NCBI GenBank assembly: GCA_017454165.1
Contig: JAFTDN010000038.1
Span: forward strand, 1 to 41,054
Origin: Bacteroidales bacterium
GTDB taxonomy: Bacteria; Bacteroidota; Bacteroidia; Bacteroidales; Tenuifilaceae
Length of the DNA stretch: 41,054 nucleotides
Direction: 5' to 3'
Under the pieces are notes generated by a model. It was given only the letters and a program-made list of their open reading frames with translations. It was not told where the DNA came from and did no database searches. Position numbers and translations under genes: made by a program. How positions within the stretch are numbered: position 1 is the stretch's first letter; each line of letters begins with the position of its first letter. Below, piece by piece: positions 17,501-25,300 of the stretch.

Positions 17501-18944
17501 TATTGCCCCCCTGTACATCAACAGCCTAGAGGTAACCAAGGCCAAGCTATTCGCAGATATAGACTGGTTTGGTCTAACCCTGCTGCCCAACCTCGAGCAC
17601 CTGAGGCTCAACAGCGGGGTGGATACCATAGACAATAACAATGGAGGGGTAATCTTCGACAAGCTCCGCACACTTACCATCGAACGGCTTAGGGTGTTCA
17701 ACTTCCAGGTAGATGCAGACTCCCTGCGCTCAGTGAGCCTGCCCCAGACGGAGATCATCGGCACTTATGACTTTATGTTCAACAACGCCCTGAACGAGGC
17801 GTACCTCCCCGAGGTGCGCACATTGGAACTTGGGGCATTTCAATACTGCGGCCTGACCGCGCTGAGCCTCCCCAAGGCCGACAGCCTGCTGGCGAGCTCC
17901 TTTGCAGAAAATACTCAACTCAGCACGGCGAGCCTACCGCTAGTTAAGAAGTTGGGACAGGGCGTGTTCAGAGACTGCCACACCCTGTCGTTCATGCAGC
18001 TGGGCACAACGCCCCCTGTAGTGGAGATCGATGCATTCTCTGGCTGCCACAGCCCACGCTACCTACAGCTGGTGGGTGCCGATGGCACCCCGCTCACAGG
18101 CGATGCCCTGACCACAGCCACCAATGCCTACAAGTCCGATGCTGGCTGGGATAATGGTACTCAGGCCTGGCACGGCTGGATATTGCTAGGGGCTCCTGCG
18201 GTAATAGCCTACGAGAGCATCTGCGAGGGCGAGAGCTACACCTGGGCTGGCCAAACCTACAGCCAATCTGGTGCCTACCTCGACCTGAGCGACATAGCCA
18301 ACCCCAAAACGCTGATGCTAACCACAATACCCGTAGCCCGCAAGAGCATTAGCACCGAAATCTGCGCTGGCGAGAGCTTCGACCTCGCGGGCACCACCTA
18401 CACCCAAAGCGGCCTCTACTCCCACACGCTGGTGAGCCAGCTCACGGGCTGCGACAGCATCGTTACCGTGAACCTGAGGGTGCTACCGCCCGCCCACGGC
18501 GAGCTGAGCCACACCGCCACAGGTAGCTACGAGTGGTACGGCACCACCTACGATGCCAGCGGCGACTACGTGCACACGCTCACCACCGCCAACGGCTGCG
18601 ACAGCACCGTAACGCTGCACCTGACCATCGTGGACAAGCCCTCGGGCCTACGCGACAACGCACTGGAAACCATAGCGCTACACCCCAACCCCACCACAGG
18701 CGAGCTGTGGGTAACGGTGCCTTCGACAAGCTCAGGCACCGCCCCGTCCGAGGTGCGGGTGTACAACGCAGGCGGTCAGCTTGTGCTGCGTGTGCCCACG
18801 CATGGGGCTTCGACAGGCTCAGCCCCCACGACAGGCTCAGCCCCCACAGCTGAGGGCCGCACCCGCATCGACCTGAGCCGCCTGCCAGCAGGTGTATACA
18901 TAGTGCGCACGGCCAACGCCGCCGCCAAGGTAGTGAGGATGTAG
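14553..18944 (+). CDS. BspA-type leucine-rich-repeat surface protein with T9SS sorting domain
   Basis: From the ATG at 14553 (1463 residues) there is a signal peptide (basic NNHKWDCVR, then LLLSCALLLTGYLASG, cleavage near residue 30). Repeats of the BspA/LRR_5 type ('LRSVSLPQ...I..YAF..C..L') fill most of residues ~100-1210, broken by InlB-B-like segments (around 570-630 and 890-950, e.g. GYAFTAVRAYQTGNPSV, HDVTIEVSYTPN). Near 1215-1370 lie two or more copies of a Cys-containing repeat (ICEGESYTWAGQTYSQSG, ICAGESFDLAGTTYTQSG). The C-terminal T9SS sorting domain starts near HPNPTTGELW (residue 1377) and ends in a typical KVVRM. The upstream in-frame ATG at 14424 is rejected because it precedes the signal peptide by 43 unrelated residues. 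Likely exported across the outer membrane and anchored or released; LRR proteins of this class often act in adhesion, which is not shown here. Confidence 0.9.
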   Translation: MNQLINNHKWDCVRLLLSCALLLTGYLASGAPGIVVQVYGSNDGATLTGISLEEALSTVQLDTLTEISVTGGEFTTDDWLYLRDQRNRLAIRHFSISPGVSCANIPNTTEGNPYFQNRAMFIGIRPNIERLGDWAFAGLDSIYCNIDLVEHVGNSTFRGSGLIHFMAPLLQSVGDYAFAGCDSLSRIMLGYNPPTVGAGAFDRKTQKHHQLELQNPQGTQLPADTLRLAQYLYSLTPGWDAAKSTWHGFKLILSTSSGLVVNLNDDPTPLIGSDLEAAMLPVLSTSQQMPTKITVVSGRLYYRDWYFMGSMPTISTLHVGPGVNADMPPAGHFPNNIKELEVHDYIIQSNAFEESGLQKVSLPNVWMLDKDAFKNCRQLREVHIPNCLIIGDCAFVDCAELTTITDTNLLKITGRAFAGCSSLEHIDLNNVKESNLLAFAYCDRLKAISMPNLQKFVFEPTTSTFPHSISSLTLGSTPPTFYDNSNLSCATDDVKDAFTKHYLNLRYIALADPQGTPLTGEALATAIAAYKADAGWDNATQKWYGLTLLDGTQQLYQLSAAGRGSLIDISYQQCGADSSVVAHWSILPHYIETIAPTVSVYKTGDPSTTVSASIDMAMQQISFTMPAHDVTIEVSYTPNVMELTLNGSTPLSGLSLAEALRGIDPLQVNSLHISKSEMFDTDDWQYLMQLSNIEELTMHPDDVKNVRSFAETMVTLFKLRVFEAPVSTIPPDCFKSHPSIERVSLPYVTQLHKSTFTYARKLTTVHLHSTTTVDVESFINPLLKEIALPKASQLEAYSFLDCPQLSLLQLGQTPPTVGTQAFYGCPSPRYLQLVGADGTPLTGDALTTATNAYKSDAGWDATAQTWHGWTLYHEAPQLYQISTTWNDQMGTLIASPSMAPQGASIEVNAGPAAGYAFTAVRAYQTGNPSVSIPLSRLPNGSYSFEQPAHDVTVEGTFEANHMELTINNSITRTGNTLMTSIDDIAPLYINSLEVTKAKLFADIDWFGLTLLPNLEHLRLNSGVDTIDNNNGGVIFDKLRTLTIERLRVFNFQVDADSLRSVSLPQTEIIGTYDFMFNNALNEAYLPEVRTLELGAFQYCGLTALSLPKADSLLASSFAENTQLSTASLPLVKKLGQGVFRDCHTLSFMQLGTTPPVVEIDAFSGCHSPRYLQLVGADGTPLTGDALTTATNAYKSDAGWDNGTQAWHGWILLGAPAVIAYESICEGESYTWAGQTYSQSGAYLDLSDIANPKTLMLTTIPVARKSISTEICAGESFDLAGTTYTQSGLYSHTLVSQLTGCDSIVTVNLRVLPPAHGELSHTATGSYEWYGTTYDASGDYVHTLTTANGCDSTVTLHLTIVDKPSGLRDNALETIALHPNPTTGELWVTVPSTSSGTAPSEVRVYNAGGQLVLRVPTHGASTGSAPTTGSAPTAEGRTRIDLSRLPAGVYIVRTANAAAKVVRM
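17031..17132 (+). repeat. 102-bp perfect direct repeat, copy 1 (inside the LRR gene)
   Basis: Bases 17031-17132 are identical to 18051-18152, exactly 1020 bases apart and in the same reading frame. The encoded unit includes PRYLQLVGADGTPLTGDAL and the following NAYKSDAGWD. Other copies of the same protein unit (around 15180 and 16090) have diverged, so these two look recently duplicated or homogenised. Confidence 0.95.
18051..18152 (+). repeat. 102-bp perfect direct repeat, copy 2 (inside the LRR gene)
   Basis: Identical to 17031-17132; see that entry. Immediately outside the repeat the sequences diverge (GATGCCACC versus GATAATGGT on the 3' side). Confidence 0.95.
18719..18840 (+). repeat. 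Cluster of TTCGACAGGCTCAG-type elements in the T9SS-domain coding region of the LRR gene
   Basis: CTTCGACAAGCTCAGG (18721-18736), TTCGACAGGCTCAG (18809-18822) and a shorter CGACAGGCTCAG (18829-18840) occur in frame and give the STSSG, GASTGSAPTTGSAPT stretches in loops of the sorting domain. TTCGACAGGCTCAG and its complement form a repetitive oligonucleotide found dispersed in many bacterial genomes; here the copies sit inside coding sequence. The same family recurs at 27481-27494 in the protease gene. Confidence 0.75.
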
Positions 18945-18994
18945 CACAACCATAAAAATCCGCCTTTCTACCATTTTGTACCTTGAATCCCTGC

Positions 18995-19025
18995 GGGGGG
19001 GGGGAACGAAGGTTCGCCCCCCCCC
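18995..19025. repeat. G10 / C9 homopolymer hairpin
   Basis: Ten G (18995-19004) and nine C (19017-19025) flank AAC GAAG GTTC G, so the runs pair with each other through a GAAC/GTTC stem and one bulged G. It lies 50 bases after the LRR stop codon and is followed by a T-rich TTCTTT. It may act as a first terminator; homopolymers of this length are prone to slippage, so the true length may vary between cells or reads. Confidence 0.8.
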
Positions 19026-19058
19026 TTCTTTGGCCACACGGCAAGGACCCACGCACTA

Positions 19059-19086
19059 CGCAACCACTAGGTTGCGATTTTTTTTG
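19059..19086 (+). terminator. Intrinsic terminator after the LRR gene
   Basis: CGCAACC (19059-19065) pairs with GGTTGCG (19070-19076) around a 4-nt loop and is followed by A and a run of about nine T. This is the clearest rho-independent terminator in the window. Confidence 0.88.
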
Positions 19087-19373
19087 CGATATGCAGCGGC
19101 GCCTTTCGCCCTCCATATCAGAAATAAACTACTGACATACAACGTATTAATTAATACATAGAAAATCATTCCGCCAAACACCCTATTAGCAGAAAATTTT
19201 TACACATACCGATAAGCCTGAAGAAGCATAGACCAAATATAAACATTTGTGCCATTGGCATTTGCAAAAGCCAACCAGGATGGCTAATTTCGTCCAAAAT
19301 TAGCAATGCCCCCAAAGGGGGTGCCCCGCACAAAGCAGCACAGCAACATGTCCAACACAAACCACTCAGCACT

Positions 19374-22300
19374 ATGAGCAACAGACTATTACCCCTACTC
19401 CTGCTGACCACGCTATCGCTCACAGCACAAGGGCAGCAGGAAGTGCGCATTGGCCAGCACCGCTACACACCGCCGGCCAACACCGATGCGCTCTACGCGC
19501 CCACCCGTTCGGAGGCAGCTACCAGCCCACGGCATCTGCTGATACAATTCAGCACGCTGCCAACCGCTATAGAGCGGAAACAGCTGTCTAACAATGGCAT
19601 ACGCCTGCACGAATACCATGGCAGCAACACCTTTGCCGCCACAGTGGACGTGCGGCAGATCCACAGCTCCCCCGCAAACGCAAACATCGTGGCGGCATTC
19701 ACCATGCAACCCGAGTGGAAAATATCGGCCCAACTGGCCGAGGGGCGTGTGCCCCCCCACGCGCTGACCGCCAGCGGGCAGCTGCTGGTGCTAGTGCACT
19801 TCTCCCCCACCATGACCGAGGCCGAGGTATCTGCTCAGCTACGCGGCCTAGGGCTCCGGGCGCAACGCATCGACAGCCGCTTCTTCACAATACACATGCA
19901 GCTAAGCCGCAGCGGCCTCAACCGGCTGGCCCAGCTGCCGTGGGTGCAGGCCATAAAACCCACGCCAGCCCCCCAGCAGCTCTACAACCGCACGGGGCGC
20001 GGCGTAATTAAGGCCAATGTGCTGAGCACCGCCCCCGAGCTGCACGGGCGCGGTCTGACGGGCCATGGCGTGCGAGTGGGAATATGGGACGGTAACGTGG
20101 CCCCGCATCCCGACTATGGAAGCCGCCTGCACCAACAGGAGTTCGAGATGTCGATTGAGGAATCGGGCGGGCACGGCATGCACGTGGCCGGCACGGTGGC
20201 AGGAGCTGGTCTGATCGACCCCGCTGCCATGGGCATGGCCCCCGAGGCCGACTTCTATACCTACAACTTCAACGTGCAGAGCAACGGCCTGTACGCCTTT
20301 GAGGAGATGGCCGAAGCCCGCGAGCGCTTCGGCATCAACATCACGCAGAACTCCTACGGCGTGTACATGGACAACTTCTGCGATGACATCAGCCCGCTTA
20401 CGTACAACGCCTTTGGCCAAGACGCGGGCATCGACCACATAGCCAACCTCTACCCCTCGCTGCTGCACCTATTCGCGGCGGGCAACGAGCAGCAATCGTG
20501 CGGATTTCAATACGGCAGCTCCACCACGCGCCTCAAGACCGCCCTGCTAGTGGGCGCGGTGAACAGCCTGAGCGGTATGACCGACTTCAGCAGCTGGGGG
20601 CCGATGGACGATGGCCGCCTGCTGCCCACCGTGTGCGCCATGGGCGAGGCCGTGTACTCCACCATGCCCGACGGCACATACGCCCGCATGGACGGCACAT
20701 CGATGGCCACCCCTGCGGCCTCGGGCCTGATGGCCCTGCTGGTGGAGCGCTACCGTCAGCTGCACAACGGCCATGAGCCGCTCTCGGCCCTGATGCGGGC
20801 CGTGGCCGCCAATACCGCCGATGACCGCGGCCGCCCTGGCCCCGACTACCAGTTCGGCTACGGTGTGCTGAACGGCGAACGCGCAGCGCAAACCATCGAG
20901 AATAGCTGGTACACATCTGGATACATATCGCAAGGCGATGCCGATGCCACACACACCATCGCGGTGCCCGCAGGCACCAGGCAGCTACGCGTGATGCTGT
21001 CATGGACCGACACCATAAGCACCCACGAGCACTATTTTGGGGAACCAGCCCTGGTGAACGACCTCGACCTGACGGTGAACGGCCACCAACCATGGGTGCT
21101 CGACAAAGATTTCCCCGACAACGATGCCACCCAGGGCCGCGATACCTTGAACAACCTAGAGCAGGTAACCATCGACCACCCCGCTGCGGGCAATTACATC
21201 GTGAAGGTGCACGCCAACCGGGTGGTGTCGAGCAGGCAGCAGTACGTGGTGGTCTACCACATCGAACGCGAGGGGCTGCGACTGGCCAGCCCTGTGGGCG
21301 GCGAGCGGCTTGCCCCAGGCGATGAAATGCTCGTTCGCTGGTATAATGCCGAAATGCCTGTTACCATTGAACTTTCATATGATGGGGGGCAGAGCTATAC
21401 CGCTATAGCTTGCGATGTTGCCCCCGAGCTACAGCAGCTCGCTATAGATATTCCTTCCGATGCTCCAGCCACTAGCAGCGCATTGCTGCGGGTGTCGGAC
21501 GGTAAAGGCGTGGCCGTAAGTGCGGCTCCGTTTACAATTGCGGGCGTGCCGCGCCTTACGCTTACTGCGCAGGGCGCTGGGTGTAGCATGGGCGGGTATG
21601 TTTTGAACTGGGACGATATTCCTGAAGCCTCCGAATATCAAGTGCTACGCGCCGATGTGGCTCAGGGTAGCTATCTGCATATAGCTACGGTTAGCAGTAA
21701 TCAGTATAGCATTGAAAATCAACATATAAGCAATAATGAGCACAACGTATTTGCCGTGCAGGCTGTGTACAACGGCATTGTAGGGCGGCGTTCGCTGGCC
21801 GTGCGGGTTAAATCCCCGCAACCTATCGAGTTGACGGGTAATACGCTGCCATTCAAGGAGATATTCGCCCTCGGCGTTCCGCAACATGTAGAACTGACGG
21901 CAGGGGCCAACCTGAGCGAGATTTACGGGGATATGCCCTCCTATTTCGAGCCCGAACTGGGCGAGCGCTATTACATGGTAACGCCCGATACCAATGCCCA
22001 TGATGGGGCAACGGTTGATGCCCCATTTGATGGCACCGAAAGCAATCAGGTGGTGCTGCGCTTGTGCAACATCGACCTGACGGGCATTGCAGCGGGAACC
22101 CCCATTATGCTGCATTTCAACACCATGAGCCGCCGGGGCAGCGACCCGCGTACCACCTCCATGCGCGTGCGCATCGATGGCCAGCCTGTGCCCGACATCG
22201 ATGGTGCTATATTGCATCATCCCAAGCAGATAGAGGAGAGCACGTGGACTACGCATTACTACGACCTGTCGGCCTACGTGGGCCAAACGCTGTCGATTGC

Positions 22301-25300
22301 CATAGAGGCCGCCATGCTCACCACTTACGATGGTATAGGCTTCGCCCATATTGTTATCGATAAAATGGCCCAGCAGCCCGACTTGCAAATAGCTGGTATG
22401 CAGTCAGTTCAGTCGGGGCACAACCTAGGAAACAACAATCCCGTGAGCATTACGCTGTTCAATCGATACCACCAAGCCCTGCACGATGTGCTGGTGAGCT
22501 ATAGCATAAACGGGCAACATGTTGTTACCGAAATAATTAAGGAAATAAAACCGTATCAGCAGCTCAGCTACACTTTTGGGGCCCGCGCCGACCTGAGCAC
22601 AGCGAACGACCTGGGCGAGCGGTTCTATATTGAGGCTATGGCCGAGATTGGCAATGACATCGACATCTCGAACAACACCGCACTGTGGGAGGTGAGCAGC
22701 TATGGCAATGCCTTTGTGCTGCCCTATGCCGAGCTTATCGATGCGGGCATATTCGACAAAAATAGCACCGATGCCAAAACCGTGAAGCGTGTTGATGGAA
22801 GCCTGTTATTTACTGACGATGGGGGAGCCTTTGGCAGCTACCGAACCAACAATCAGTCATCGGTCCGTTTCGTGCCAACGAACCCCGACAAGGTGATAAG
22901 GATTACGTTCCAGCAGTTCGACACCGAATATGAGTACGACGTGATGAGCATTTGGACCAATGCGCTGGGCTTCCCAGGCTATGTTGGCACAGAGCCCGAT
23001 TATATGCTTTCCGATGTGTGCGATGGGCGAGCATTCGTTTCGGGGGCCTCCGATGGCGGCCTATGCCTTACGTTCTATAGCGACGAAAGCTTTACCGCCG
23101 ATGGGTGGGTTGCCCTAGTTGAAGAGATTGACCCGGTGAACATGTTCGCCATACGGCTACACCCCATGGCCTACGAGCCCACGGGGCAAGTGCCCGTAAC
23201 CATCACGGTGAAGAACTTAAGCGATAGCCCAGTAGCCAATGTAGATGTAGCCTTCGTGCTCGACAACAACCGAGTGGAGGAGCAGATTCCCAGCATAGCT
23301 CCGCATGGATCTGTTGATTATACATTTACCGAATTTGCCGATCTCAGCGAGCTGGCCTATCACACCTTGTCGGTAATGGTGCTGAGCAGCGATGCAATGC
23401 CTATCGACAATCGTGTGGATACGATGATAATCAATGATATATATTGCAGAATTGATGAAATAGCCAATCCTGAGCGGGTGAATATCACTGGCGTAGAGAT
23501 GCTTGAGGGCGAATATTATAGCTTCTACGAAGCCGCCAGCACCCATGTCGATTATCAGACCGCCAGCACTTTCACCGCTTATATGCAGAATGCCGAGCTG
23601 GCTCAGCTCACGGTGTATATCGACAACCCATCGAGGAGCGATGCCATTGGCGTGGCTGTGGACTGGGACGATGATGGTAGCTTTGAACAGGTGGGCATGG
23701 CTACACTTCGGGCCGATGAGTACGTGTACACCATCGACTTAAACAATGGTATGCGGCCTGGCGAACATCGTATGCGCGTGGGGGTTATGAATGCATCGAT
23801 ACTCGACCCCTGCCCCGCTGGTGCAATTAGCTATGGGAGCATTAAAGATTTCACCCTAAATGTGATAGATGGCCCATATCCCATGCAGAACGATTTTGGC
23901 ATCGAGATAGAAGCCTTGATCTCGGGCGTGAACCTCATCGATGCTGAAATGCTGTCGGTTGTTATCACCAACAACTCGCCCAACGCCGCCGCCCCAGGCC
24001 TAGTGGAGGTCGATGTCGATGGAGTAACATTTACTGAAGATGTTACAGAGGCGGTAGTACCATTTGGCGTGCTGTATTACGACTTCGCTCAGAGCATCGA
24101 CCTGTCGGCAGCAGGCGAGCACCACGTAACGGCGAGGCTGCTTTCCCCCGACGATGACAGCAGCAACGATATGTCCGCAGTCGATATACACAACGTAGTG
24201 CCCGCCAGCGATGGCTTCTACGCAATCGAGATGCTGAACGCAGACGACGAGCACATCAACCTGGGGAATTTGAACGGCATTAGTTTCGATGCTATGACGT
24301 TTACCCTTGAGGCCTGGGTGAAGTTGCATCCCGCTTCGGTGAATAATATTTTCAGGGGCAAAGACGTGGTGGTAGCAGTCATGAACAGGCCCGAAATAGG
24401 CGTCGAGAATGCCGTGGTTGTGTCGTTTGGCGGGCAATCGGTGTTCTACACCGATAATGATGTTTTCGTCCCCAATATGTGGCAACATGTGGCTGTAAGT
24501 GTAGAACCAATTGAGCATCAAATGTTTGGCGAGTACCCCCGCCCCACCATCTATATCAATGGCGTGGCGCAGGAACTTTTCGAGGAGGATGCGCATATGG
24601 GATATATGTCGGAAACATATGATAAAGAGCTATTTGCGGCCCATCGCATGGGCGGTGTCATCAAGGCCATACGCGTATGGGAAACGAGCCGCACGGCCAG
24701 CGATATAGCAGCAGACATGTACCGCTTGGTACGGCAGCCTCATGGCGACCTTCCGTTCGGCTGCGTGGCCGAGTTTGCCCTCGATGAGGGCCCAGGCAAC
24801 AGCGCAGTGCATTCGGGCTACGACATTGCTACTCTAGTGAGCTCACGGGGCGATGCCGTATGGGCCGACCCCGCCGACTTGGTGGCCCGCATGAACTTCG
24901 AAGAGCAAACCGAGCCCGTGGTGCGGCACGATAAGCAAAGCTACACCGTTTTGCTCGATTCTCGGGCCAATCTATCGTCTGTTGCAGGGCATGTGCAACC
25001 CGCTTGGCCCAACGCCACCATAACCTACAACGGACAACCAATCGATGGCCCAGCCACCTTCGACTTCGGATCTGGAACTATTGCCCTACAGGCTCAGGCA
25101 CAGCTCTTTGGACGCAACATCGGCTATGAAATCAGCATAAGCGGCCAGCACGATGCCTCCAACGAATGCTCGTTGCTGAGGCTCGTGGCGCTGGGCGGGC
25201 ATGGCAGCTCCGATGCGCACGTGACACCCATCGCGGCCACTAACATCATAGAGCTATGGGGACTCTCCGACCTCACGGCGGTGGACATCGACTTTGAGGT

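Larger units (their letters stand above)
18945..19373. other. Intergenic region between LRR and protease genes; hairpins, no gene
   Basis: Holds the G10/C9 hairpin (18995-19025) and a terminator (19059-19086), then an A/T-rich stretch with a perfect palindrome GTATTAATTAATAC (19144-19157), a stem GCTAATTT/AAATTAGC (19283-19290 with 19297-19304) and a short CCCCC/GGGGG stem (about 19310-19322) shortly before the protease start. I see no good TAnnTTTG promoter for the protease; the closest, around ATAAACATTTG (19237-19247), has wrong internal spacing. No reading frame looks real. Confidence 0.6.

Noticed and set aside
14553-18944. CRISPR-like reading of the repeats in the LRR gene
   Set aside because: Repeats are long, in frame and irregularly spaced; they encode protein repeats, with no short regular spacers and no cas genes.
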